Shown: positions 17,163 to 25,028, counted from the stretch's first letter. The stretch is DNA of 39,924 nt from Syntrophaceae bacterium UBA2251 (GCA_002347815.1 DDXV01000032.1:14050-53973), one strand, 5' to 3'. Made by a program: numbers and translations. Notes: a model not told the origin generated them from the letters alone.

Positions 17163-17702
17163 ATGTCGAGAATCGGAAAGAAAGCAATCGAAATTCCTGA
17201 GCGCGTCCAGGTGCGTTGGGATCAGGAGCGGATCACGGTCGAGGGACCGAAGGGAACGCTGTCCAGAACCCTGCCCACGGGGATCGATGTGGGGATCGAC
17301 AACCGGACGATCACGGTCACGAAGCGCGAGGATACCCGGACGGGCGACGCCTATCAGGGACTGACCCGCACGCTGATCGCCAACATGGTGACCGGTGTCA
17401 GCACGGGCTTTGTCAAGAATCTGGAGGTCGTCGGCGTCGGCTACCGTGCGGAGATGGCCGGGGATGCCCTCAAGCTTCTGGTCGGTTTTTCCGACCCCGT
17501 GACCTATCAGGTGCCGCCGGGCGTCAAGGTCAGCGTGGAAAAGCAGGTCAACATTGCGATCTCGGGAATCGATCGGGAGCAGGTCGGCCGGGTGGCGGCG
17601 GAGATCCGCGGCATCCGGAAACCGGAACCGTACAAGGGGAAGGGCATCAAGTACGCCGGCGAGTACGTCCGTCGCAAGGTGGGGAAATCCGTGGGTGCCT
17701 AA
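17163..17702 (+). CDS. rplF: 50S ribosomal protein L6
   Basis: L6 binds near the sarcin-ricin loop region of the 50S subunit. The 179-residue protein begins MSRIGKKAIEIPERVQV. It consists of two duplicated L6 domains and carries the family signature PEPYKGKGIKYAGEYVRRK at the C-terminus, followed by VGKSVGA. The start ATG 17163 follows GGAGATGAACC. A 58-base gap separates it from rplR. Confidence 0.97.
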   Translation: MSRIGKKAIEIPERVQVRWDQERITVEGPKGTLSRTLPTGIDVGIDNRTITVTKREDTRTGDAYQGLTRTLIANMVTGVSTGFVKNLEVVGVGYRAEMAGDALKLLVGFSDPVTYQVPPGVKVSVEKQVNIAISGIDREQVGRVAAEIRGIRKPEPYKGKGIKYAGEYVRRKVGKSVGA

Positions 17703-17760
17703 GGGAATCGAGAAACGGCGGACGGCGCTGCCCGGATGCGCTGGATCATGAGGTAGAACA

Positions 17761-18126
17761 TTGGCAACAAAGAAGATTGAAAAGATAAGGGCGAAACGCG
17801 AGGCGAGGGTGAGGTCGCAGATCAAGGGCACCCGGACCGTTCCGAGGCTGTCCGTGTTCCGGAGCGCCCGGCATATCTATGTCCAGGCCGTGGCCGACGA
17901 CGTCGGCCAGACGCTGGCCGCCGCGTCCACCCTGAGCCCGGAGCTGAAAGAGCGTCTGGGGCGGATGAAGAAGAGCGAAGCGGCCCGCGAGGTGGGCAAG
18001 CTGGTTTCCGAGCGGCTGAAAGCCGCCGGGGTCGAGCGGGTGGTTTTTGACCGCGGGCGGTATCTCTACCACGGCCGTGTGAAGGCCCTGGCGGACGCGG
18101 CCCGGGAAGCGGGCCTGAAATTCTGA
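17761..18126 (+). CDS. rplR: 50S ribosomal protein L18
   Basis: L18 binds 5S rRNA with L5. The 121-residue protein starts at TTG 17761 after TGAGGTAGAAC and reads (M)ATKKIEKIRAKREARVR. The conserved RLSVFRSARHIYVQAVADD and VVFDRGRYLYHGRVKALAD segments are clear, and it ends AREAGLKF. This is another TTG start; no better ATG exists nearby in frame. Confidence 0.96.
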   Translation: MATKKIEKIRAKREARVRSQIKGTRTVPRLSVFRSARHIYVQAVADDVGQTLAAASTLSPELKERLGRMKKSEAAREVGKLVSERLKAAGVERVVFDRGRYLYHGRVKALADAAREAGLKF

Positions 18127-18174
18127 TGTGCGGCGCGCGCAACATCTCACAGGAATGGTGACGGGACATAAGAC

Positions 18175-18654
18175 ATGGAAGAACAGGAACTGCTGGACAG
18201 GGTAATCGCGATTAACCGCACGGCCAAGGTGGTCAAGGGGGGGAGACGATTTCGTTTCAGCGCCGTCGTCGTCGTGGGTGACGGACAGGGCTCCGTGGGC
18301 GCGGGTCTGGGGAAGGCTCATGAAGTTCCCGAGGCCATTCGCAAGGGCATGGAGCAGGCGAAGAAGAATATGGTGAAGGTGTCCATCCGGGAGCGGACCA
18401 TCCCCTACGAGGTGGTGGGGCGCTACGGCGCCGGCCGGGTTCTGCTCAAGCCGGCCTCGGAGGGAACCGGGCTGATCGCGGGCGGCGCCGTCCGGGCCGT
18501 TCTCGAGGTGGCGGGGATCCACAACATCCTGACCAAGTGCCTCGGCTCCCACAACCCCCATAATCTGGTCAAGGCCACGCTGGATGGGCTGGTTCAGCTG
18601 AAGGATCCCGCAACCATTTTCCAGTTGCGGGGGAAGAGTTTCGGGGAAGCGTAG
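18175..18654 (+). CDS. rpsE: 30S ribosomal protein S5
   Basis: S5 acts in decoding fidelity and mRNA unwinding at the 30S entry. The 159-residue protein begins MEEQELLDRVIAINRTAKVV. The double-stranded RNA-binding-like N-terminal domain includes KGGRRFRFSAVVVVGDGQG. The C-terminal domain includes GTGLIAGGAVRAVLEVAGI and SHNPHNLVKATLDGL. ATG 18175 is preceded only by a weak GACGGGACA motif. Confidence 0.97.
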   Translation: MEEQELLDRVIAINRTAKVVKGGRRFRFSAVVVVGDGQGSVGAGLGKAHEVPEAIRKGMEQAKKNMVKVSIRERTIPYEVVGRYGAGRVLLKPASEGTGLIAGGAVRAVLEVAGIHNILTKCLGSHNPHNLVKATLDGLVQLKDPATIFQLRGKSFGEA

Positions 18655-18672
18655 GGAAGTGAGGGGTCGGTT

Positions 18673-18873
18673 GTGGCAAAGAAACTGAAGATAACGCTCG
18701 TGAAAAGTATGATCGGCCGGCCGACGAAACAGCGGCAGGTCCTCCGTGGCCTGGGGCTCGGACGCATGAACCGGTCCGTCGTGCTCGAGGATACGTCGGC
18801 CATCCGCGGCATGGTCCAGAAGGTCATCCACCTCGTGGCGGTTGAGGACCTCGAAGGAGGCGCACAGGGATGA
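18673..18873 (+). CDS. rpmD: 50S ribosomal protein L30
   Basis: L30 is a small 50S protein. It starts at GTG 18673 and reads (M)AKKLKITLVKSMIGRPTKQ with the family signature LRGLGLGRMNRSVVLEDT. The protein has 66 residues, slightly longer than E. coli (59) because of an acidic-glycine tail. Its stop overlaps the rplO start by four bases (ATGA). Confidence 0.96.
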   Translation: MAKKLKITLVKSMIGRPTKQRQVLRGLGLGRMNRSVVLEDTSAIRGMVQKVIHLVAVEDLEGGAQG

Positions 18874-19313
18874 ATTTAAGTCAACTGAAACCCCCAGAGG
18901 GGTCGCGAAAGAAGAGAAAGCGTGTCGGGCGGGGTGACGGCTCCGGACACGGCGGGACCGCCTGTAAAGGCGCCAAAGGCCAGAATGCCCGTTCCGGCGG
19001 CAAGACGAAGCCGGCGTTCGAAGGCGGGCAGATGCCCATGGCGCGCCGCCTGCCGAAGCGGGGCTTCAAGAATCCGTTCCGTCGGGTCCTGGCGATCCTG
19101 AATCTCGATCAGCTCAAGCGCTTTCCCGCCGGTTCCGTCATCGACAAGGATCTGCTGGTGGCCTGCGGATTGATCCGAAAGAAGAACGACGGCGTGAAAA
19201 TCCTGGGCAAGGGAGAGTTGACCGGTCCCCTGACCCTGAAGGTGGATCAGGTCAGCCAGGGCGCAAAGGCCAAGATCGAGGCCGCCGGCGGCTCCGTGGT
19301 CGAGGTGGCGTGA
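18870..19313 (+). CDS. rplO: 50S ribosomal protein L15
   Basis: L15 is a late assembly 50S protein with a long basic N-terminal extension. The 147-residue protein begins MNLSQLKPPEGSRKKRKRVG. It contains the Gly-rich GRGDGSGHGGTACKGAKGQ and the signature GGQMPMARRLPKRGFKNP. The C-terminal globular domain ends GGSVVEVA. secY begins one base after its stop. Confidence 0.97.
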   Translation: MNLSQLKPPEGSRKKRKRVGRGDGSGHGGTACKGAKGQNARSGGKTKPAFEGGQMPMARRLPKRGFKNPFRRVLAILNLDQLKRFPAGSVIDKDLLVACGLIRKKNDGVKILGKGELTGPLTLKVDQVSQGAKAKIEAAGGSVVEVA

Positions 19314-19314
19314 G

Positions 19315-20622
19315 TTGTTAGACGGGTTAAAGAACATCCAGAAGATCCCGGAGCTGCAAAAGCGGATCCTCTTCACGTTCGTTTTGCTGACCGTGTACCG
19401 GATCGGCGCCCATATCCCCACACCCGGGATCGATACCGTGGCCCTGGCCGCCTTTTTCGAGCAGGCCAAGGGATCCCTGCTGGGGCTCTTTGACATGTTT
19501 GCCGGCGGCGCGCTGAGCAACCTCTCCGTTTTTGCCTTGGGGATCATGCCCTACATCAGCGCCTCCATCATTTTGCAATTGCTCACGGTGGCCATTCCCC
19601 ACCTGGAGCGGCTCTCGAAGGAAGGCGAGGCGGGGAGGCGCAAGATCACCCAGTACACGCGCTACGGGACGGTTCTGCTCAGCGTCATCCAGGGGTTCGG
19701 GATCGCCATCGGCCTCGAGAACATGGCCGGTCCGACGGGGGCTTCCATCGTGATTGCCGCCGGCTGGCCCTTCCGGCTCATGACGGTGATCACCCTCACG
19801 GCCGGTACGGCCTTCATCATGTGGCTGGGGGAGACCATCACCGAGAAAGGGATCGGCAACGGCATTTCCCTGATCATCTTTGCCGGGATCGTCTGCCGCG
19901 GACCGGAAGCGATTCTGAACACGTTTCGCCTCCTGTCTTCCGGCGAGATGGGGTTCTTCTTCATCATCCTGCTGATCCTCATGATGGTCGCGGTGGTGGG
20001 GGTCATCGTCTTCGTGGAGAGCGGCCAGCGCCGGATACCGGTTCAGTACGCCAAGCGGGTGGTGGGCCGGAAGGTCTACGGCGGACAGTCGACGCACCTG
20101 CCCCTCAAGGTGAATACGGCCGGGGTGATCCCGCCGATCTTCGCCTCCTCGATCATCATGTTTCCGGCGACGATCGCCAATTTCATCCCCCATCCCTGGA
20201 TGAAGACCGTCGCCGAAATGCTGGTGCCGGGGCGTTGGGGCTATGAACTGCTCTATGTCGCGTTCATCGTGTTCTTTTGCTATTTCTATACGGCGGTCAC
20301 CTTCAACCCGGTGGACGTGGCCGACAACATGAAGAAGTACGGCGGATACGTTCCGGGGATCCGGCCGGGGAAAAAGACGGCGGAATACATCGACGACGTG
20401 TTGACCCGGCTGACCTTCAGCGGAGCGGTCTACGTTTCGGCGGTCTGCGTCCTGCCCAGCATCCTGATCAGCTATTTCAACGTCCCGTTTTACTTCGGCG
20501 GGACGGCCCTCCTGATCGTGGTGGGCGTTGCCCTGGATACGGCCGGCCAGATTGAAACCCATCTGCTCACGCGGCAGTACGAAGGCTTCATGAAGAAAGG
20601 ACGCATTGCCAGAAGGCGCTGA
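19315..20622 (+). CDS. secY: Protein translocase subunit SecY
   Basis: SecY is the channel of the SecYEG translocon in the inner membrane. It starts at TTG 19315, one base after the rplO stop, and reads (M)LDGLKNIQKIPELQKRILF. The 435-residue length and about ten hydrophobic segments match the family. Recognisable conserved parts are YRIGAHIPTPGID in TM1 and IMPYISASIILQLL in TM2. The cytosolic loop 5 has QRRIPVQYAKR and loop 6 has PVDVADNMKKYGGYVPGIRPG. Its expression is probably coupled to rplO through stop-start proximity. Confidence 0.98.
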   Translation: MLDGLKNIQKIPELQKRILFTFVLLTVYRIGAHIPTPGIDTVALAAFFEQAKGSLLGLFDMFAGGALSNLSVFALGIMPYISASIILQLLTVAIPHLERLSKEGEAGRRKITQYTRYGTVLLSVIQGFGIAIGLENMAGPTGASIVIAAGWPFRLMTVITLTAGTAFIMWLGETITEKGIGNGISLIIFAGIVCRGPEAILNTFRLLSSGEMGFFFIILLILMMVAVVGVIVFVESGQRRIPVQYAKRVVGRKVYGGQSTHLPLKVNTAGVIPPIFASSIIMFPATIANFIPHPWMKTVAEMLVPGRWGYELLYVAFIVFFCYFYTAVTFNPVDVADNMKKYGGYVPGIRPGKKTAEYIDDVLTRLTFSGAVYVSAVCVLPSILISYFNVPFYFGGTALLIVVGVALDTAGQIETHLLTRQYEGFMKKGRIARRR

Positions 20623-20654
20623 CGGGAGGTATGGCGTCCGGTAGACGAAATGAC

Positions 20655-21407
20655 ATGGTCATCCTGAAATCACCGGAGGAAATCGAGAAAATCCGGAAGA
20701 GCAACCGGATCGTGGCTGAAATCCTCGCGGAATTGAAGGCGCACGCCAAGCCCGGCGTGACGACGGGAGACCTGGACCGCCTCTCGGAATCGCTCACGCA
20801 TCGCCGGGGCGCGCGACCCGCGTTCAAGGGGTATCGGGGTTATCCCTATTCCCTCTGTGCGTCGGTCAACCAGGAGGTCGTGCATGGGATGCCCTCCGAC
20901 GACCGTGTCCTGAAGAACGGCGACCTCGTCAGTCTGGATTTTGGGGTCGATTATCAGGGGTATTTCGGCGATGCCGCCATCACGGTCGCGATCGGGCAGG
21001 CTTCGCGGGAGGCCCGCCGCTTGATGGACGTGACCGAAGCCGGGCTCTACGAGGGGATCAAGGAGGCCCGGGCGGGAAACCGCCTGGGAGACATCTCCGC
21101 CGCGGTCCAGGCGTGTGTCGAGACGGCCGGCTGCTCCGTCGTCCGGGATTATGTCGGACACGGAATCGGCCGGGAGCTCCACGAGGACCCGCAGATTCCG
21201 AATTACGGCGTCAAGGGCCGCGGGATGCCGCTGAAAGCAGGCATGGTCCTCGCCATCGAACCGATGGTCAATCTGGGGACCTATCGTGTCCAGGTCCTGG
21301 AGGACGGATGGACGGTGGTGACGGCGGACGGAAAGTTGTCGGCGCATTTTGAGCATTCCGTCGCGATTACGGATCAGGGGCCGGAGATCCTGAGCCTGCT
21401 GCGCTGA
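20655..21407 (+). CDS. map: Type I methionine aminopeptidase
   Basis: This enzyme removes the N-terminal Met from nascent proteins using a dinuclear metal site. From ATG 20655 it has 250 residues beginning MVILKSPEEIEKIRKSN, matching family N-termini. An in-frame ATG at 20631 adds eight residues but abuts the GGGAGG motif. The metal ligands are visible: the two Asp in LDFGVDYQGYFGDAAITV, His in GHGIGRELHEDPQIPNYG, Glu in LAIEPMVNLG and Glu in FEHSVAIT. It lies between secY and infA, a common arrangement. Confidence 0.96.
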   Translation: MVILKSPEEIEKIRKSNRIVAEILAELKAHAKPGVTTGDLDRLSESLTHRRGARPAFKGYRGYPYSLCASVNQEVVHGMPSDDRVLKNGDLVSLDFGVDYQGYFGDAAITVAIGQASREARRLMDVTEAGLYEGIKEARAGNRLGDISAAVQACVETAGCSVVRDYVGHGIGRELHEDPQIPNYGVKGRGMPLKAGMVLAIEPMVNLGTYRVQVLEDGWTVVTADGKLSAHFEHSVAITDQGPEILSLLR

Positions 21408-21480
21408 GGGGGCAGGACTGTGACGGAAGGACCGGCGTCCGGCCAACACGGGGACGCGCGGGTGAGGGAGACCGAAAACC

Positions 21481-21699
21481 ATGGCGAAGGAAGAACCGAT
21501 CGAGGTCGAAGGAAAGGTCATTGAGCCGTTGCCCAATGCCATGTTCCGTGTCGAGCTCGAAAACGGTCATCGCGTGCTGGCCCATATCTCAGGGAAGATG
21601 CGGATGCATTTCATCAAGATTCTGCCCGGAGACAAGGTCACGGTGGAGCTTTCCCCCTACGACCTCACGCGGGGCCGGATTACGTACCGGACGAAATAG
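21481..21699 (+). CDS. infA: Translation initiation factor IF-1
   Basis: IF-1 is an OB-fold protein that binds the 30S A site during initiation. The 72-residue protein is full length and begins MAKEEPIEVEGKVIEPLPNA. It has the signature FRVELENGHRVLAHISGKMR and ends TRGRITYRTK. A ribosome-binding site AGGGAGA precedes ATG 21481. The gap before it (21408-21480) holds only a weak 4-bp hairpin. Confidence 0.97.
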   Translation: MAKEEPIEVEGKVIEPLPNAMFRVELENGHRVLAHISGKMRMHFIKILPGDKVTVELSPYDLTRGRITYRTK

Positions 21700-21719
21700 C
21701 CGTCCGGAATCAGCGGCGG

Positions 21720-21749
21720 GCGACCGGGCGGAAGAACCGCGGCGGTCGC
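21720..21749 (+). promoter_or_regulatory. Strong two-part stem-loop between infA and rpmJ
   Basis: GCGACCG (21720-21726) pairs perfectly with CGGTCGC (21743-21749). An inner GCGG/CCGC stem (21728-21731, 21737-21740) closes an AAGAA loop, with only a 1-by-2 internal loop between the stems. There is no T-tract. It ends 30 bases before the rpmJ start. It could serve as a leader structure for the alpha part of the array; the function is inferred from position only. Confidence 0.45.
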
Positions 21750-21779
21750 TTCGGCCGGAGAAGCGAAGGAGTGGTGGCA

Positions 21780-21893
21780 GTGAAAGTACGATCTTCCGTC
21801 AAGAAAATCTGTGACAAGTGTAAAATCATCAAGCGGCGCGGCGTTTTGCGGGTGATCTGCGAGAATCCGAAACACAAGCAGCGCCAGGGATAG
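21780..21893 (+). CDS. rpmJ: 50S ribosomal protein L36, zinc-binding form
   Basis: L36 is the smallest 50S protein. The 37-residue protein starts at GTG 21780, eight bases after AAGGAG, and reads (M)KVRSSVKKICDKCKIIKRRG. An in-frame GTG at 21771 overlaps that ribosome-binding site and is less likely. The zinc ligands C11, C14, C27 and H32 are all present, so it is the C+ (zinc) paralogue. It lies between infA and rpsM as in many bacteria. Confidence 0.95.
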   Translation: MKVRSSVKKICDKCKIIKRRGVLRVICENPKHKQRQG

Positions 21894-21922
21894 ATGCCCG
21901 GGATCCATAAGGAGGTTATCAG

Positions 21923-22291
21923 GTGGCCAGAATTGCAGGTGTCGATTTACCCAAGAACAAGCGCATGGAGATTGCCCTGACCTATATCTACGGGATCGGG
22001 CGATCGCGGGCGAAACAGATTTTAGCCAAGGCCGGCGTGAGCGAAAGCACCAAGACCGACGAACTGGCCGATATGGAGATCAACGCGATCCGGAATGTCA
22101 TCGACCACGAGCAGAAGGTCGAGGGCGATCTCCGGCGAGAAGTGTCCATGTCCATCAAGCGTCTGATGGACCTCGGAACCTATCGGGGTCTGCGGCACCG
22201 CAAGGGGCTGCCCGTCCGGGGGCAGAGGACCCATACCAACGGCCGGACGAGAAAAGGCCCCCGCAGAAGCATCGCGGGCAAGAAGAAATAG
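21923..22291 (+). CDS. rpsM: 30S ribosomal protein S13
   Basis: S13 lies at the top of the 30S head and contacts L5 in the bridge. The 122-residue protein starts at GTG 21923 behind AAGGAGGT and reads (M)ARIAGVDLPKNKRMEIALTY. It contains the helix-hairpin-helix segment YGIGRSRAKQILAKAG and the signature YRGLRHRKGLPVRGQRT. The 29-base rpmJ-rpsM gap is too short for the long alpha-operon leader known in E. coli. Confidence 0.97.
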   Translation: MARIAGVDLPKNKRMEIALTYIYGIGRSRAKQILAKAGVSESTKTDELADMEINAIRNVIDHEQKVEGDLRREVSMSIKRLMDLGTYRGLRHRKGLPVRGQRTHTNGRTRKGPRRSIAGKKK

Positions 22292-22306
22292 CAAGCCGGA
22301 GGAAAC

Positions 22307-22699
22307 ATGGCAAAGGCGGTCAGGAAGACGGGAAAGAAGAAGGAAAAGAAGAACATTGCCGAGGGTGTGGCCCACATTCAGTCCACCTTCAACAACACGA
22401 TCGTCACGATCACGGATCTGAGCGGCAATGTCATTGCTTGGGCGTCCTCGGGGATGCAGGGGTTCAAGGGGTCCCGGAAGAGCACCCCCTTTGCGGCACA
22501 GATGGCGGCGGAGGATGCCGTGAAGAAGGCGAAGGAACACGGCCTCCGGAGCGTCCAGGTGTATGTCAAGGGGCCCGGTTCCGGCCGGGAGTCCGCGTTG
22601 CGGTCGTTGCAACTGGCGGGTCTCAACATCACCCTCATCCGGGACGTGACACCGATTCCGCATAACGGCTGCCGGCCGCCCAAACGCCGGCGGGTGTAA
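22307..22699 (+). CDS. rpsK: 30S ribosomal protein S11
   Basis: S11 is on the 30S platform near the E site and mRNA. The 130-residue protein begins MAKAVRKTGKKKEKKNIAEG, a basic N-terminus, then HIQSTFNNTIVTITDLSGN. The signature LRSLQLAGLNITLIRDVTPI followed by PHNGCRPPKRRRV is complete. The start ATG 22307 follows GGAGGAAAC. A 91-base spacer with a hairpin leads to rpsD. Confidence 0.97.
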   Translation: MAKAVRKTGKKKEKKNIAEGVAHIQSTFNNTIVTITDLSGNVIAWASSGMQGFKGSRKSTPFAAQMAAEDAVKKAKEHGLRSVQVYVKGPGSGRESALRSLQLAGLNITLIRDVTPIPHNGCRPPKRRRV

Positions 22700-22727
22700 G
22701 GGGGCTGAGGGCGAAAGGCGATCAGGA

Positions 22728-22743
22728 AACGCCGGGGGGCGTT
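22728..22743 (+). promoter_or_regulatory. Hairpin in the rpsK-rpsD spacer
   Basis: AACGCC (22728-22733) and GGCGTT (22738-22743) form a perfect 6-bp stem with a GGGG loop; a bulged A allows two further G-C pairs. It lies 47 bases before the rpsD start in a 91-base leader. S4 represses its own mRNA in both E. coli and Bacillus, so an S4-binding leader is one possibility. No sequence match to a known S4 site is claimed. Confidence 0.4.
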
Positions 22744-22790
22744 CCCCGCGGCGGGACGTAACGGGACATTCAGGAAGCAGGGAGGCTTTT

Positions 22791-23417
22791 TTGGCAAGGT
22801 ATCGAGAATCCGCATGCAGATTATGCCGAAGAGAAGGGCTGAAGCTGTTCCTCAAGGGGGACCGGTGCTACAGCGAGAAGTGCGCGTTTGAGCGGCGGGG
22901 ATATGCGCCGGGCGAGCATGGCCAAATGCGCCGAAAATTTTCCGATTATGGCGTCCAGCTCCGGGAGAAGCAGAAGCTGCGGCGGATGTACGGACTGCTC
23001 GAGCGGCAGTTCCGCGGCTACTTCGATCGGGCCGATCGGCAGAAGGGCATCACCGGAACGAACCTCCTGGTCGGCCTAGAAAAGCGCCTGGACAACATGG
23101 TGTTCCGCATGGGCTTCGCCAACTCCCGCACCGAGGCGAGACAGCTGGTCCGGCACAATCACTTCCTGGTCGGCGGCAAGCCGGTGAACATCCCCTCCTA
23201 TCAGGTCAAGATGGGGGACGAGGTTCAGGTGCGGGAAGGCAGCCGTAACGTCCAGCGGATCGCCGAAGCGATGGAAACCGTTGCCCGGCGAGGCATACCG
23301 CAGTGGCTCGAACTGGATCGGACGAATTTCCGGGCGGTCGTGAAGACCCTGCCGGCCCGTGAGGATTTGACCATGCCGGTCAAGGAACAGCTGGTCGTGG
23401 AGCTTTATTCGAAATAA
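22791..23417 (+). CDS. rpsD: 30S ribosomal protein S4, zinc-binding form
   Basis: S4 is a primary 16S rRNA-binding protein. It starts at TTG 22791, five bases after GGAGG, and reads (M)ARYRESACRLCRREGLKL. The 208-residue product has the cysteine set C9, C12, C26 and C31, indicating the zinc-binding S4 class, unlike E. coli S4. The S4 RNA-binding domain begins at RLDNMVFRMGFANSRTEARQ. rpoA follows 48 bases later, so the core alpha order is kept. Confidence 0.97.
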   Translation: MARYRESACRLCRREGLKLFLKGDRCYSEKCAFERRGYAPGEHGQMRRKFSDYGVQLREKQKLRRMYGLLERQFRGYFDRADRQKGITGTNLLVGLEKRLDNMVFRMGFANSRTEARQLVRHNHFLVGGKPVNIPSYQVKMGDEVQVREGSRNVQRIAEAMETVARRGIPQWLELDRTNFRAVVKTLPAREDLTMPVKEQLVVELYSK

Positions 23418-23465
23418 CGCGATCACGTCACGACGGACGATCAGGGGAATGGGAGAAGAAAGACC

Positions 23466-24485
23466 ATGCAGAAAAACTGGCGCAGTTTGATCCGACCGAA
23501 GCGAATCGAGATCGATGAGGGCACCCATACCCCGTTCTATGGCGAATTCACCTGTCAGCCCCTCGAGCGGGGGTACGGGATCACCTTGGGGAATGCCCTG
23601 AGGAGGGTCCTGCTGTCGTCCATCCAGGGGGCGGCCATTGTGTCCGTTCGGTTCGACGGGGTCCTTCATGAATTTTCCACCATTCCCGGCGTCAAGGAAG
23701 ATGTGACCGACATCATCCTCAACCTGAAGGGCATCCGGCTGAAACTGCACGATGACGGACCGCGGACGGTCCGGATCGATGCCAAAAGGGAAGGGGCGGT
23801 CACCGCCGCCGACATCATCGCCGACGCCACCGTGGACGTCCTGAATCCGGAGCATCACATTGCCACCCTTTTCGGGAAGGGCGCCTTCCGCGCGGAGCTG
23901 GTCGTGCAAAAGGGCAAGGGGTACGTCCCGGCGCAGAAGGAAAAGGACCAGGAACAGCCGGAGGGGACCATCAACATCGACGCCACGTTTTCGCCCATCC
24001 GGAAGGTCAACTACACGGTGACCTATGCCCGCGTGGGCCAGGTGGCCGACTACGACAAACTGGTCCTGGAAGTCTGGACGGATGGAAGCGTCCTGCCGGA
24101 GGACGCCGTGGCGTATGCGGCGAAGATCCTCAAGGAGCAGCTCGACGTCTTCATCAACTTCGAGGAACTGGAAGAACAGGGAGAAACGATCGAGCCGGGG
24201 GAGGTCGAGGGCATCAACGAACACCTCCTGCGAAACGTCGACGACATGGAGCTGTCCGTACGCTCCGCCAACTGCCTGAAGAACGCCGGGATCAATCTGA
24301 TCGGTGAACTCGTGCAGAAAACGGAAGCGGAAATGCTCAAGACGAAGAATTTCGGACGGAAATCGCTCAATGAAATCAAGGAAATTCTCGCGGAGATGGG
24401 GCTGGGGTTCGGCATGAAGATCGACTTTCCCCCGTGGAACGAGATGGACAAGAAGGGGAGTGAAAACGGTTCGCAGGCCGATTAG
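23466..24485 (+). CDS. rpoA: RNA polymerase alpha subunit
   Basis: Alpha dimerises to start polymerase assembly and its C-terminal domain binds UP elements and activators. The 339-residue protein begins MQKNWRSLIRPKRIEID. The N-terminal domain includes EPLERGYGITLGNALRR-like sequence (here QPLERGYGITLGNALRRVLL). The C-terminal domain begins near LSVRSANCLKNAGIN; its R266 corresponds to E. coli R265. N269 and the later NFGRKSLNEIK are also kept, so UP-element recognition is expected. Confidence 0.98.
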   Translation: MQKNWRSLIRPKRIEIDEGTHTPFYGEFTCQPLERGYGITLGNALRRVLLSSIQGAAIVSVRFDGVLHEFSTIPGVKEDVTDIILNLKGIRLKLHDDGPRTVRIDAKREGAVTAADIIADATVDVLNPEHHIATLFGKGAFRAELVVQKGKGYVPAQKEKDQEQPEGTINIDATFSPIRKVNYTVTYARVGQVADYDKLVLEVWTDGSVLPEDAVAYAAKILKEQLDVFINFEELEEQGETIEPGEVEGINEHLLRNVDDMELSVRSANCLKNAGINLIGELVQKTEAEMLKTKNFGRKSLNEIKEILAEMGLGFGMKIDFPPWNEMDKKGSENGSQAD

Positions 24486-24517
24486 GCGGCGCCGTCGGGA
24501 AGAGAAGGAGATCGGGT

Positions 24518-24916
24518 ATGCGTCACGGGAAGTTTGGCAAGAAACTGGGAAGGTCGAGCAGCCATCGTCAGGCCATGCTGCGCAACATGGTGACCTCCCT
24601 GATCCGCGCGGAAAAGATTACGACCACCGACGCCAAGGCCAAGGTTTTGAAGAGTCTGGCGGATCGCATGGTTACCCTGGGCAAGCGTGGCGACCTCCAT
24701 GCCAGACGGCAGGCGCTCTCCTTTATCCGGGACCGGGCCATGGTGATCAAGCTGTTCGATGAGCTGTCCCCCCGCTTTCGGGAGCGTCCGGGCGGCTATA
24801 CCCGGATCGTGAAGATGGGCTACCGCCATGGGGACAATGCCCCGGTGTCCGTGATCGAATTCATCCCGGCGGTGGCGGTGGAAAAACCCAAGAAGAAGGC
24901 GGCGGCCAAGAAGTAG
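24518..24916 (+). CDS. rplQ: 50S ribosomal protein L17
   Basis: L17 is located near the tunnel exit. The 132-residue protein begins MRHGKFGKKLGRSSSHRQAM and contains the conserved RNMVTSLIRAEKITTTDAKA and GGYTRIVKMGYRHGDNAPVS. A short lysine/alanine-rich tail ends the protein. It is the last gene of the super-operon and is followed 21 bases later by a strong terminator. Confidence 0.97.
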   Translation: MRHGKFGKKLGRSSSHRQAMLRNMVTSLIRAEKITTTDAKAKVLKSLADRMVTLGKRGDLHARRQALSFIRDRAMVIKLFDELSPRFRERPGGYTRIVKMGYRHGDNAPVSVIEFIPAVAVEKPKKKAAAKK

Positions 24917-24937
24917 AACGGCGGTGCGTTCCGCAGG

Positions 24938-24967
24938 AAAAAGGCAGGCTCATCCCCTGCCTTTTTT
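24938..24967 (+). terminator. Intrinsic terminator ending the ribosomal-protein super-operon
   Basis: AAAAAGGCAGG (24938-24948) pairs perfectly with CCTGCCTTTTT (24956-24966) around a 7-base loop, giving an 11-bp stem with a 3' T-tract and a 5' A-tract. It is a textbook rho-independent terminator and could act from both directions, though the next gene is also on the plus strand. Confidence 0.93.
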
Positions 24968-25000
24968 GTTGTGCGCGCCCCGGGAAGGGTCTCTTTTCCC

Positions 25001-25028
25001 TTGTATTTTACAATGAAACGATTATAAT
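25001..25028 (+). promoter_or_regulatory. Sigma-70 promoter for the EF-Tu domain II-like gene
   Basis: A perfect TATAAT -10 (25023-25028) is preceded, with a 16-base spacer, by TTGTAT (25001-25006; three of six -35 matches). The surrounding 40 bases are A/T-rich compared with the region. The expected start site near 25035 gives a leader of about 95 bases before ATG 25132. It lies right after the rplQ terminator, so it probably begins a new transcription unit. Confidence 0.7.
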
